Shown: positions 1 through 7,673, counted from the stretch's first letter. The stretch: 46,910 nucleotides of DNA from an uncultured Porphyromonadaceae bacterium (GCA_900555715.1 USMC01000020.1:1-46910), one strand, 5' to 3'. Notes: generated by a model from the sequence alone, not told the origin. Made by a program: numbers and translations.

Positions 1-337
1 GCTTGTAGATGCTTGTAAACAACGGAAGAATGGTACAGGAACAGACGGCAAGGATACCTCCCGAAACCGATGCGACAGTATAGGATACCCATTTTTTGGC
101 ATTGACCCCGAAATACTTCAGCACCGCTCCCTGACTCACGAACACTGCGATAACACCGGCGATGAAAAATGCCGGGAGAAGGCAGAGGACGATATGTTCG
201 CGGGCATACCACTTGGTGAGGTCAAGTGTGGAGTGAATCGCCGTCATCAGCGTGTCGCTATTGACGGGCAGAAAGAACGCAGTCAGGAATAAGACAACGG
301 TCCATATCAGAAACTTGATTTCCTTTCTTGTTTCCAT
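1..337 (-). CDS. YraQ/ArsP-like permease, 3' end cut by window edge
   Basis: This is the N-terminal 112 residues of a permease that runs off the left edge. It begins METRKEIKFLIWTVVLFL and shows hydrophobic segments near residues 8-22, 47-67 and 84-105. The segment VSGGILAVCSCTILPLF, with its Cys-Ser-Cys, is typical of the YraQ/DUF318 permeases that include ArsP, an exporter of trivalent organoarsenicals. A good Shine-Dalgarno (AGGAGA) sits 5 bases before the ATG at 337. It is the last visible gene of the ars operon, 22 bp after the thioredoxin gene, and such permeases are often paired with a small thioredoxin. Assignment to the permease family is fairly firm; the arsenic substrate is inferred from the neighbours. 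Confidence 0.8.
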   Translation of the reverse strand, partial: METRKEIKFLIWTVVLFLTAFFLPVNSDTLMTAIHSTLDLTKWYAREHIVLCLLPAFFIAGVIAVFVSQGAVLKYFGVNAKKWVSYTVASVSGGILAVCSCTILPLFTSIYK

Positions 338-359
338 ATCAGTCTCCTGTTGTTGCGGT

Positions 360-785
360 TCAGATGCCGAGAACTTTTTTCACTTCGTCAGCCGACGGAA
401 CGTGACCTTTGATTTTGACTGTGCCGTCAACGACCACGGCAGGGGTCGCCATGATGTTGAATTTCATCATCTCGGCGATATCCTCGATTTTGGAGAGTTT
501 TACATCGAGATTGTTCTCGCTGATCACACGTTCCACTACCTTATAAGTCTCCTTGCACTTGGCGCAGCCGGGACCGAGAACAAACACCTCGCTGACTTTT
601 ACGCCGGGAGCCGTGGCGCAGCATGAGGTTTCAGCGGCTTCGGTTGAATCGTCGGAGCATCCGCATGACTGCACGGGTTTTACATCTTCATCCACGATGA
701 TGTTGCTGTTGCAGCAGCAAGAACTTTTCTTTTTAGGTGCGAAGAGGGTTGACCAAAAGCCTTTCTTAGATTCTTTTTTATCCAT
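360..785 (-). CDS. Cys-rich small thioredoxin-fold protein
   Basis: The protein has 141 residues. Residues about 62-141 form a small thioredoxin/glutaredoxin-like domain with the redox motif GPGCAKCKE (CxxC) and the cis-proline segment MATPAVVVDG. This resembles the archaeal-type 'redox-active disulfide protein 2' family. The N-terminal 60 residues are an unusual tail with several Cys clusters (SSCCCNS, QSCGCSD, SCCAT), which could bind thiophilic metals or metalloids. There is no signal peptide, so it is probably cytoplasmic. It lies between the arsG-like and permease genes on the same strand. Families of this kind accompany YraQ permeases in ars clusters. A role in keeping arsenic reduced or delivering it to the permease is inference. 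Confidence 0.82.
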   Translation of the reverse strand: MDKKESKKGFWSTLFAPKKKSSCCCNSNIIVDEDVKPVQSCGCSDDSTEAAETSCCATAPGVKVSEVFVLGPGCAKCKETYKVVERVISENNLDVKLSKIEDIAEMMKFNIMATPAVVVDGTVKIKGHVPSADEVKKVLGI

Positions 786-814
786 GATTTTTCGTTTTTA
801 CAGTTTATACATTT

Positions 815-1522
815 TTAGAGATACATCATTATGCAGTAGTAAATGCCTACTGATATGAAAATGACTCCGACAATAATGTTGAGCCATTTCTGAACAGTGC
901 GTAGTTTGCCGTAGAACTCACCGACCTTTTCAACGCTGAAAGCGAGAATCCAGGCTACGGCAAGCACGGGAAGTGCGGTGGCTATTGCGAACAGAACCGG
1001 CAGAAGCCAGCCTGCGCTTGCCGTTACCGACATCGGTATCAGCATACCGAAGTACAGCACTCCGCTTGTAGGGCAGAAAGCCATCGCGAACAGAACACCG
1101 AGCAGCAATGCTCCCCATCCCCCTTTTCGGGCAAGACCTTCACCGTTGCCACCGAAACCGAACTGCGGGAGATTGAGTTTGTGTCCGAACAGCATGAAAA
1201 GTCCGATAAGCAGCAACAGCGGCCCAATCAGCAGCTCACCCCATTTCCCTATTGCCTTTTGTATGCCGAACACGCTTGCACCCTCTTTCAGAATTGAGAT
1301 AAGGATTATGCCGAGAACTGTGTAGGAGATTACACGACCGATAGTGTAAAGCACCCCGTTTCGGAAAATGCGTCTGCGGTTCTCTATATCCTTGCTGATG
1401 TAGCCTATTGCAGCTATGTTGGTGGCAAGCGGACACGGCGAGATAGCAGTGAGCAATCCGAGAAGGAACGCGGTCAGAGCCGGAGCAGTGCTATTGTCAA
1501 GTAAAGTCTGTAACCAGTCCAT
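815..1522 (-). CDS. ArsG-like efflux permease (DsbD/CcdA-type membrane protein)
   Basis: The protein has 235 residues and about six membrane segments with the LysE/DsbD-like signature AISPCPLATNIAAIG near residue 30 and AFCPTSGVLYFG near residue 150. Each has a membrane Cys next to Pro, as in DsbD/CcdA. In Bacteroidetes this gene next to an ArsF-like lipoprotein matches the family described as the aromatic aminobenzylarsenical efflux permease ArsG (known from the arsEFG cluster of Shewanella). The start codon overlaps the last base of the arsF-like gene, so the two are translationally linked. An alternative reading is a CcdA-like thiol-electron carrier to the small thioredoxin downstream. The fold is clear; the substrate rests on gene context. 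Confidence 0.8.
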   Translation of the reverse strand: MDWLQTLLDNSTAPALTAFLLGLLTAISPCPLATNIAAIGYISKDIENRRRIFRNGVLYTIGRVISYTVLGIILISILKEGASVFGIQKAIGKWGELLIGPLLLLIGLFMLFGHKLNLPQFGFGGNGEGLARKGGWGALLLGVLFAMAFCPTSGVLYFGMLIPMSVTASAGWLLPVLFAIATALPVLAVAWILAFSVEKVGEFYGKLRTVQKWLNIIVGVIFISVGIYYCIMMYL

Positions 1523-1947
1523 TATTTCAATGATTGGCGGATTTTGTCTGCAAGACCTTTCTTGAAGCCGTCAGGATTTTTACTGGCGTTCCCGAAGCCA
1601 AACTCAGTGAGGTTGTTACGGCTCTCCTTACCGTCTTTCCATTTGTTGACAAAGAGAGAAGACCATGTAACTTCGTATTTGTCGGCGATTTTTTCTCCCT
1701 CCGGGGTAGATATATCCACGGTCTTGAATACGACAGTGCCGTTTTTCATCTCGTTTGCAAAGAGAGTATTTACTACCTCTTTAGCGTTTTTCTCGATAGC
1801 CATGCAGGTGGCACAGCGTTGTTTGCCGTGGAAATATATCACTTCCACTCTATCCTTTTCAGGAGATTTCGCAGCGGCGGTATTATCCCCGCTTCCGCAC
1901 GACACCAGCCCTATCATAAGGGCGAAAAACATCAGTAACTTTTTCAT
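1522..1947 (-). CDS. ArsF-family thioredoxin-like lipoprotein
   Basis: The protein has 141 residues. It starts with a lipoprotein signal (MKKLLMFFALMIGLVSCGSG, lipid-modified Cys about residue 17), so it is likely anchored in the envelope. The mature part has the motif YFHGKQRCATCMAIE, a CxxC placed as in thioredoxin folds. It matches the family annotated as nitrophenyl compound nitroreductase subunit ArsF. In the arsEFG literature, ArsE and ArsF are linked to reduction of nitroarsenicals before export by ArsG. No separate ArsE is visible here. The gene is the second in the ars operon, 66 bp after arsR and overlapping the arsG-like gene by one base. Confidence 0.78.
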   Translation of the reverse strand: MKKLLMFFALMIGLVSCGSGDNTAAAKSPEKDRVEVIYFHGKQRCATCMAIEKNAKEVVNTLFANEMKNGTVVFKTVDISTPEGEKIADKYEVTWSSLFVNKWKDGKESRNNLTEFGFGNASKNPDGFKKGLADKIRQSLK

Positions 1948-2013
1948 GTGATTATCATTAAATTTAGATTGTTATTTGCCGAATTACGAACATCGAAAAT
2001 AAAAAAATAGTGC

Positions 2014-2343
2014 TTACGAGCAGCAGCTATTCTTTTTTGAGGGACAGCAGTCGTCAAGCATCTGTGAAAACAGTTGCCGGGCAAGTTTCCAGTTCTCCAC
2101 GTTGATGCAATACTTTACTTTTGGCGGCTCGATGGTGCCTTGTATCAGACCGGCCTCCTTCAACTCGCTCAGATGCTGCGATACTGTGGCTTTCGCAATC
2201 GGAAGCACCTCATGTATATCTCCAAAGAAACATTCGTTTCTCTGAGCGAGAAAATTGAGAATCGCTATCCGCGTGGGATGCCCCATCGCTTTTGCAAACC
2301 TCGCAAGACGCTCCTGTTCGGGTGTTATCTCTAATTTTGCCAT
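2014..2343 (-). CDS. arsR: ArsR-family metalloregulatory repressor
   Basis: The protein has 109 residues and a winged helix-turn-helix of the ArsR/SmtB type (residues about 13-85; recognition helix around KATVSQHLSELKEAGL). I chose the ATG at 2343 because the family starts near there (MAKLEITPEQERLARFAKAM). The longer in-frame start at 2433 would place the promoter inside the gene. The classical CxCxxC arsenic site is absent. Cysteines are instead at residue 38, residue 79 and in two C-terminal pairs (99-100 and 107-108), which suggests a non-standard metalloid site. It leads the operon and probably represses it, releasing DNA when arsenic(III) or an organoarsenical binds. Confidence 0.9.
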   Translation of the reverse strand: MAKLEITPEQERLARFAKAMGHPTRIAILNFLAQRNECFFGDIHEVLPIAKATVSQHLSELKEAGLIQGTIEPPKVKYCINVENWKLARQLFSQMLDDCCPSKKNSCCS

Positions 2344-2364
2344 ATCATTTTTATTTGTTGTTCG

Positions 2365-2396
2365 CAAAATTACAAACAATATTTGATATATCCAAA
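2365..2396 (-). promoter_or_regulatory. ars operon promoter with dyad operator candidate
   Basis: On the minus strand TTTG (2393-2396) is followed after 20 bases by TAATTTTG (2365-2372), a textbook Bacteroidetes promoter. The spacer starts with the palindrome GATATATC flanked by TTTG and AAA. This lies between the two promoter boxes and is a reasonable ArsR operator candidate. Confidence 0.7.
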
Positions 2397-2515
2397 CATA
2401 GCGATGATTTTTTTGAGGCGAGCAAAGTCTCACGAGGATTACGTGATGTTAAATGGCATTAAATAATCCGGCACCACTAAGTTGTCAGAACATCGTATCA
2501 TTTGATGCCAACAAA

Positions 2516-2557
2516 ACACCCAATATTACTGCCATTTCTGGGTGTAATATTGGGTGT
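2516..2557. repeat. 14-bp inverted repeat with GGGTGTA direct repeat
   Basis: ACACCCAATATTAC (2516-2529) is perfectly inverted as GTAATATTGGGTGT (2544-2557), separated by 14 bases. The right half holds two direct GGGTGTA copies (2540-2546 and 2552-2558), so the hexamer occurs three times. The block sits 35 bp outside the tRNA-Ser 3' end. Such repeated short sites resemble arm-type sites of tyrosine recombinases, but a hairpin in RNA is equally possible. Confidence 0.6.
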
Positions 2558-2592
2558 AGATTTTACAAATGCTTGATAATCAAGCTAATTTG

Positions 2593-2679
2593 CGGAAAGA
2601 CAGGGATTCGAACCCTGGGTACCCGCAAGGGTACAACGGTTTTCGAGACCGCCCCGATCGACCACTCCGGCATCTTTCC
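2593..2679 (-). tRNA. tRNA-Ser (anticodon CGA)
   Basis: An 87-base class II tRNA can be folded on the minus strand. The acceptor stem is GGAAAGA/TCTTTCC with discriminator G, the anticodon stem is GCGGT/ACCGT with loop CTCGAAA, the long variable arm is GTACCC-TTGC-GGGTAC, and the T arm contains GGTTCGAATCC. The anticodon CGA (2643-2645) reads UCG serine codons. CCA is not encoded. Its 3' end faces the arsenic operon, the usual side for integrated elements. Confidence 0.96.
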
Positions 2680-2708
2680 AATTTGAGCGGTGTTTGCGTT
2701 TGTGGCTG

Positions 2709-2716
2709 CAAAATTA
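2709..2716 (-). promoter_or_regulatory. Probable tRNA-Ser promoter -7 box
   Basis: TAATTTTG on the minus strand lies 30 bases before the tRNA 5' end and fits the Bacteroidetes -7 box. No clear TTTG box is seen at the expected distance upstream. Confidence 0.4.
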
Positions 2717-2766
2717 GTAATTTTTTTTGAATGGCGCTAATTAAAGGATTATTTTTTGGAAAAAAA

Positions 2767-4767
2767 TTATTCCGGGAGGCGGATGACGATACTTCCCCCT
2801 GTGCGGATTGTCTTTTCTGTCAGCGGTTTGCTCGTTCCGGCGAGGGTGACGGAAACTTTTATTGTGTGTTGAGAGACTCGTGAGACGCAGATGTCGAAGT
2901 CGGAGCCGAATGCTCTTATGCGCCGTAGTGCCATTGTGTCCCAACCGGTCGGGAGTTGCGGCGTCAGGGTGAATGAGCGTAGTCCGGTTGGACGGATTCC
3001 GAACAACCCTTCAGTGACGATACGTCCGTAAAGTGCGGATTCGGCAGAGAGGTGGCGTTGTCCGCCTTCGGGCCATGCTTCGACGGCATAGGGCACATGT
3101 TCGCCGAGAAGGCGTTTGGCGGTGTATTTCAGCAGGTAGTCGGTCGCGCGGTCGGCGTCTCCTGCCTGATAAGCACCGCGGAGGGCGTAGAGGGTCGCGC
3201 GGTCCCAGTAGGTCTTGTCGCCGGATGCGGACAGGATGCCGTTTTCGGTCCACAGCTGAGGTGAGAAGAGGGCGTCGAGTGTTGCGTCGCGCCGGTCGTA
3301 TATCCCCATTGTGAGAGGTATGCAGATCCACGAGCGCAGGATGGTGTTGCCGTCGTAGTAGCGATAGGTGTCGAATCCTTCGACGGGACCGGCGAAGTAG
3401 CTTTCGATGCTGTCCTTGAGTGCGGCAGCCTGTCGGCGGTATGTTTTTGCGAGTGTGCGGGGCTTTTCGAGGCTCTCGGCGAGATATGCGGAAGAGAGGA
3501 GGGCATCGTAGTAGAGCGATGAGGTGCATAGGTTGGCGCTGCCTGCAGGGAAGCGTCCTTCGAGTTCGTCGTGGTCGGACATGACAACTCCGTGGTCGTT
3601 GAGTTTGCGCCGGTTGTATTCGAGGCACCACTCGATGAGCTTCCACAGTTTTTCGGCTTCCTGTCTGTCGCCGGATGCAAGGGCGAGGCGTGCTGCTCCA
3701 TAGGCTATCATGGCTGCGTCGCCGCGGTCGCCGGCGCCGTTCCAGATGTCGGTGCCTTCGGCGATGATGGATGATGGTATCGGTTTCCATTCATCGTTGA
3801 TGTACCCGGCGAAGAGACTGAACGAGTTGGCTGCCGATTCGTTGCCGTAGGCATATCCTGTGAAAGGAAAGTAGGGATTGATGTATTCCGCCTGATCGTT
3901 TGCCCAGATAGCTGCATAGTAACTTTCACCGCCGGGACCGTGCATGGGACCGTTTTTCGTCTGATAGATGCTCTCGCACGCGCGGATTTTGGACAGAGCG
4001 AACATACGGTCGAGTTCGGGACAAGGTGTTTCGAGGACGAGGTTGCCGGTCAGCTCTCCTACGAGCGCGATGCGTGCCGCTGCCTCGGTCTGTGCGTCTG
4101 TGCTGATACTTTGTTCGTCAGGTTTATATGCTGATATTGAGGCTGTGTATGTATATGATTCTCCCGGTTGGAGAGTGAACATACCGCCGTTTCCGGTTCG
4201 CATTTCGATGCGGTAGTTTCCGGCAGTTCCTGGGGCTGTCGTCAGGACGCTGTTTGTCGACGGTAGTTCAATTCCGAGGGGCTTGTCACTGATGTTGGTG
4301 AAGCGGTATGTCTCAATCAATGATGGGTTTTCTGTTGAGGGGAAATAAATACGTATGAGTGCCACCTGCCCGTTGTTCAGAAGGCTCGATGCAGTGAGCG
4401 TGCCGTCGATTGTGACAGACAGGACTCTTTCGCTGACAGACCGTCCGTCGATTTTCATATCCTGAATCGCGTTCCAGTCGAAGCGCCGCATAAGACTTGC
4501 GTGCGTGTTGTTCGGTATCGTGCGGAGCATAGGCCATATCATGCTCTTGCTGATGTGGAAAGTACCGTCATCTTTTACACCATACCGCAGTACCGTTGAG
4601 ACGCGTTTCCCGGACATTTCAATATGGTCGTCGTGTGCGCCGGTCTTACTCGTTTCCCACGTGACAGACGTCGAAGCGGAATCGACGGTCCAGTATTGGC
4701 GACAATATGCGATGTTCGCTGTGCTTAATATTATGAAAGCGGATGTGATGTGCCTGATTACGTTCAT
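2767..4767 (-). CDS. Secreted six-hairpin glycosidase-like protein
   Basis: The protein has 666 residues with an N-terminal signal sequence (MNVIRHITSAFIILSTANIAYC). Residues about 25-235 look like a beta-sandwich. Residues about 245-600 look like an (alpha/alpha)6 catalytic barrel, with motifs such as AAIWANDQAEY (285-295), GDRGDAAMIAYGAAR (346-360) and SDHDELEGRFPAGSANL. The end resembles the small beta-domain that closes GH63/GH65/GH78-like enzymes (FGIRPTGLRSFTLTPQLP). I cannot place it in a specific GH family. The acidic pairs in WANDQAE and SDHDELEG are candidate catalytic residues. It is probably periplasmic or surface-located and acts on a glycan. It stands alone, divergent from the CDF transporter gene. 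Confidence 0.7.
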   Translation of the reverse strand: MNVIRHITSAFIILSTANIAYCRQYWTVDSASTSVTWETSKTGAHDDHIEMSGKRVSTVLRYGVKDDGTFHISKSMIWPMLRTIPNNTHASLMRRFDWNAIQDMKIDGRSVSERVLSVTIDGTLTASSLLNNGQVALIRIYFPSTENPSLIETYRFTNISDKPLGIELPSTNSVLTTAPGTAGNYRIEMRTGNGGMFTLQPGESYTYTASISAYKPDEQSISTDAQTEAAARIALVGELTGNLVLETPCPELDRMFALSKIRACESIYQTKNGPMHGPGGESYYAAIWANDQAEYINPYFPFTGYAYGNESAANSFSLFAGYINDEWKPIPSSIIAEGTDIWNGAGDRGDAAMIAYGAARLALASGDRQEAEKLWKLIEWCLEYNRRKLNDHGVVMSDHDELEGRFPAGSANLCTSSLYYDALLSSAYLAESLEKPRTLAKTYRRQAAALKDSIESYFAGPVEGFDTYRYYDGNTILRSWICIPLTMGIYDRRDATLDALFSPQLWTENGILSASGDKTYWDRATLYALRGAYQAGDADRATDYLLKYTAKRLLGEHVPYAVEAWPEGGQRHLSAESALYGRIVTEGLFGIRPTGLRSFTLTPQLPTGWDTMALRRIRAFGSDFDICVSRVSQHTIKVSVTLAGTSKPLTEKTIRTGGSIVIRLPE

Positions 4768-4795
4768 GGTGTTAGGTTTAGGTGTGTTGTGAATG

Positions 4796-4826
4796 CAAAA
4801 ATAACGGAAAAGTTCTGGATTTCCAA
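4796..4826 (-). promoter_or_regulatory. Promoter of the six-hairpin glycosidase-like gene
   Basis: On the minus strand TTGG (4823-4826) precedes TATTTTTG (4796-4803) by 19 bases. The -33 box directly abuts that of the divergent CDF promoter (4827-4830). Confidence 0.5.
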
Positions 4827-4858
4827 TTTGTACGCGGCGTTTTTTTATGCTATATTTG
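4827..4858 (+). promoter_or_regulatory. Promoter of the CDF transporter gene
   Basis: TTTG (4827-4830) followed after 20 bases by TATATTTG (4851-4858) matches the Bacteroidetes consensus, and leaves a leader of about 55 bases before the ATG at 4921. Confidence 0.75.
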
Positions 4859-4920
4859 CAAATTCTTTACGTAGCCGTTTTTTCAATGTCTACTTATTAG
4901 AGTCTGTCCGCTATTTGTCG

Positions 4921-5808
4921 ATGGAACATTCGAGAGAGAAAGAAATATATAAGGTGACGTTTGCCTGCTCAGCGGTCAACGCTTTGCTTGTAGTCTTTAA
5001 ATTCGTTGCAGGCGTGCTGGGTCATAGCTCCGCGATGATAGCTGATGCCGTCCATTCGCTGAGCGATTTTATCACGGATGTGGTAGTTATAGTCTTTGTG
5101 CGTATCGCCGGAAAACCCGCCGATGCAGACCATGATTACGGTCACGGCAAATATGAGACTCTTGCAGCGGTGATCGTCGGTCTGTTTCTCGGTCTGGTCG
5201 GCATAGGACTCGGTATCGGAGGCGTGGAAAAGACTGTGGCGTTTTTCAAGGGCGTGCCGCAGGAATCGCCAAACTGGCTGGCTTTCTCAGCTGCGCTGTT
5301 GTCATTAGTCTTGAAAGAGTGGTCGTACCGTTACACGATGACAGTGGCCCGGCGTGTCGACTCTCCCGCTCTCGTCGCTAACGCCTGGCACCACCGCAGC
5401 GACGCATTTACCTCCGTTGCGGCTCTTGCCGGCATAGGTGGTGCCATGCTTCTCGGACCTGCATGGACTTTCCTCGACCCGCTCGCCGCTATAATCGTAT
5501 GTCTGTTTATCATCAAGAGCGCATACGACCTTCTCCGCCCAGCTCTCGACGAGCTGCTTGAGAAGTCGCTTCCGGCAGACGACAAGGAGCGTATTGCCGA
5601 GGTGATTACCTCCACTCCCGGGGTTCTGGCTTTCCATCGCCTGCGCACACGGCGCATAGGTGTCCGGGCTGCCATTGATGTCCATATCAAAATGGACGGG
5701 AATCTCTCCCTGTCGGAGGCTCACGACATAGCATCGGCAGCCGAACGCCGTCTTAAAGAAGCGCTGGGCGAAAATACGGTTGTCAATATCCACATGGAAC
5801 CGCGTTGA
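4921..5808 (+). CDS. Cation diffusion facilitator (CDF) family transporter
   Basis: The protein has 295 residues with about six membrane segments and a C-terminal cytoplasmic domain of about 85 residues. The metal-site motifs are visible: HSLSD in the second helix and HHRSD in the fifth, each with the spacing of CDF transporters, plus DHDYGHGKYE between helices. It should export divalent metal ions (Zn, Fe, Mn or Co) in exchange for protons at the inner membrane. I chose ATG 4921 because the open frame upstream to 4750 overlaps the promoter and has no family similarity. menA follows 48 bp later on the same strand. Metal specificity cannot be read from the sequence. Confidence 0.92.
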   Translation: MEHSREKEIYKVTFACSAVNALLVVFKFVAGVLGHSSAMIADAVHSLSDFITDVVVIVFVRIAGKPADADHDYGHGKYETLAAVIVGLFLGLVGIGLGIGGVEKTVAFFKGVPQESPNWLAFSAALLSLVLKEWSYRYTMTVARRVDSPALVANAWHHRSDAFTSVAALAGIGGAMLLGPAWTFLDPLAAIIVCLFIIKSAYDLLRPALDELLEKSLPADDKERIAEVITSTPGVLAFHRLRTRRIGVRAAIDVHIKMDGNLSLSEAHDIASAAERRLKEALGENTVVNIHMEPR

Positions 5809-5856
5809 GAAGAGTTCTGATAATGTTAAGAATGAATGTTGTTATAGTAAACTGAA

Positions 5857-6729
5857 ATGAAATTGAAAGCATGGATTGAGGCTATGCGCCTGCGGACGCT
5901 GCCGGTGAGCGTTGCCGGCGTTGTTGCCGCGACAGGCTATTGTGTTGTCGACGGAACTTTCAACCCTGTTCCGGCGGTTCTTTGTCTTGTCTTTGCCGTT
6001 CTGTGCCAGATAGCATCGAATTTTGCGAACGAATATTTCGATTACAAAGCGGGTCGTGACCGGACGGGTCGCGAAGGTCCGAGGCGCGGCGTCACCGAAG
6101 GTGACATAACGCCAACGGCAATGCTCCGTGCCACTTATACCACGCTATGCCTTGCCGCCCTCGCCGGTCTGACCCTTACGTATTGGGGCGGAGCGTGGCT
6201 CATTGCTGTCGGCGTAGGTGTGGCAATCGGGGTGTTCGCATATAGCGCCGGTCCTTTCCCGCTGTCGACCCATTGCCTCGGAGAGGCGGGAGTGATAGTT
6301 TTCTTTGGTCTGGTACCTGTCAATTTTACATATTATGTTCAGGCACTCCACTGGAGTGTACCTGTTTTGCTTGGTTCACTTTCGATAGGTCTGATGGGCG
6401 CGAATGTGCTGATAGTCAATAATCACCGTGACCGAGACGATGACCGTGACGTCGGCAAGCATACCCTTGCCACGGCTATGCCGCGGTGGGCAATGCCCGT
6501 GCTGTATGCCGCCAATGCAATATGCGCCTGTGTGCTGATGCTCGGCATGTGGAACCAATTCGCCTACTACTGGGCTGTCGTTCCGGCTCTGTATACCGCG
6601 TGCTCCTTAGGAATAGCGTTCCGGCTGATGAAGTACAACGGCAGACGTCTTAATCCGATGCTCGGCATGACGGCAATGCTGATGTTTGCCTATTCGCTAT
6701 GCTTTCTCATCGCCGCCGTCTGGCGCTGA
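5857..6729 (+). CDS. menA: 1,4-dihydroxy-2-naphthoate polyprenyltransferase
   Basis: The protein has 290 residues and about eight or nine membrane segments, the normal size for MenA. It joins a polyprenyl chain to 1,4-dihydroxy-2-naphthoate in menaquinone synthesis at the inner membrane. Two Asp-rich UbiA-type sites are visible: NEYFDYKAGRDRTGRE early in the protein, and NNHRDRDDDRDVGKHTLA in the second half. The opening EAMRLRTLPVSVAGVV is also characteristic. Other men genes are not in the window. The restriction-modification genes lie directly downstream. Confidence 0.95.
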   Translation: MKLKAWIEAMRLRTLPVSVAGVVAATGYCVVDGTFNPVPAVLCLVFAVLCQIASNFANEYFDYKAGRDRTGREGPRRGVTEGDITPTAMLRATYTTLCLAALAGLTLTYWGGAWLIAVGVGVAIGVFAYSAGPFPLSTHCLGEAGVIVFFGLVPVNFTYYVQALHWSVPVLLGSLSIGLMGANVLIVNNHRDRDDDRDVGKHTLATAMPRWAMPVLYAANAICACVLMLGMWNQFAYYWAVVPALYTACSLGIAFRLMKYNGRRLNPMLGMTAMLMFAYSLCFLIAAVWR

Positions 6730-6922
6730 TAACAACTATCTTTGCTTCGTATATACTGAGTTTCAGAAGAATTTGTTAACTTTGCATCTAAATCTGCGCT
6801 TGCCGCTGACGAAGACCATTCGATGTAAACAGTAACTTATATTCAACATATTACGGTTCTTCCCTGTAGTCACAAAAGGTTTGGTCGCCTGTCAGCCTAC
6901 TTGGTAGTCCCTCACTTGTATA
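6730..6922 (+). promoter_or_regulatory. Leader region of the restriction-modification pair
   Basis: These 193 bases hold no credible gene. Two -7-like boxes are present, TATCTTTG (6737-6744) and TAACTTTG (6777-6784), neither with a convincing TTTG 19-20 bases upstream. The start at 6923 would therefore have a leader of about 130 bases. No controller (C-protein) gene is present. Confidence 0.45.
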
Positions 6923-7672
6923 ATGAGACATAATTATAATCTCGGCTTTATCTCGGACGATGATATTTTCAAGCATGTAAAGTTAACAGTAGAGTCATAC
7001 AGACGCGAAATCACATTGTTACAATTCAACGAAAATATTGTTGATCCTATCAAACTTACTTTTGACTCAAAAGTCTATGGCAAGACTATCAAACAAGCGA
7101 TTGAAGATGAATGCTTCCGTCAAATTGACAAGAGTAATTCTAATCGTATAGGATATTTCCATCAAAATCTTTTTCGTTACGCCGGTAATGGTTGGGTAGT
7201 TCCGCTCCAAGGTTTTGATGTGGAGAATGATGAGCGTCATATCTATGTTGAGCTAAAGAATAAGCATAACACCATGAACTCTGCGTCTTCTCAGAAAACA
7301 TATATGAAGATGCAAGCAAAGTTACTTGATGACGATCAGGCAACGTGCTATCTTGTTGAGGCTATTTCCACAAAATCAAAAGATGAAGCATGGCATATCA
7401 CATTGGACAAAAAAGCTCGTTCTCATAATCGTATACGTCGTATGTCGATGGATAAGTTTTACGAACTTGTTTTTGGTGATTCCAAAGCTTTCTTCAAGCT
7501 TTGTTTTGCTCTGCCTCAAATCATCGAAGATGTCGTTAGTGAAAACGAAGCTCTTACTCTCAATAATACAGTATACGAAGAACTTATCAAAGAACATGCA
7601 GATCTTCTTACTGCGCTTTATCTTTTAGCTTTCTCCACCTACGAGGGGTTCGAACAAATTGCTGCTAAATAA
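6923..7672 (+). CDS. Eco47II-family type II restriction endonuclease
   Basis: The protein has 249 residues and its opening, MRHNYNLGFISDDDIFKHV, matches the Eco47II/Sau96I-like restriction enzyme family, which cuts GGNCC. A PD-(D/E)xK-type core is visible as FDVENDERHIYVELKNK, with the final E-x-K at about residues 111-113. The cognate methyltransferase follows one base after the stop. The gene is clearly richer in A+T than menA upstream and the barrel genes downstream, which suggests acquisition by transfer. The GGNCC specificity comes from the family and is not proven here. Confidence 0.88.
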   Translation: MRHNYNLGFISDDDIFKHVKLTVESYRREITLLQFNENIVDPIKLTFDSKVYGKTIKQAIEDECFRQIDKSNSNRIGYFHQNLFRYAGNGWVVPLQGFDVENDERHIYVELKNKHNTMNSASSQKTYMKMQAKLLDDDQATCYLVEAISTKSKDEAWHITLDKKARSHNRIRRMSMDKFYELVFGDSKAFFKLCFALPQIIEDVVSENEALTLNNTVYEELIKEHADLLTALYLLAFSTYEGFEQIAAK

Positions 7673-7673
7673 A

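Noticed and set aside
2453..2686. A 77-codon open frame across the tRNA-Ser gene
   Set aside because: It reads through a functional-looking tRNA on the other strand and a hairpin; no protein character.
7659..7673. TTG start for the methyltransferase inside the nuclease gene
   Set aside because: An ATG directly after the nuclease stop gives a natural N-terminus for the HTH domain, so the rare TTG is not needed.
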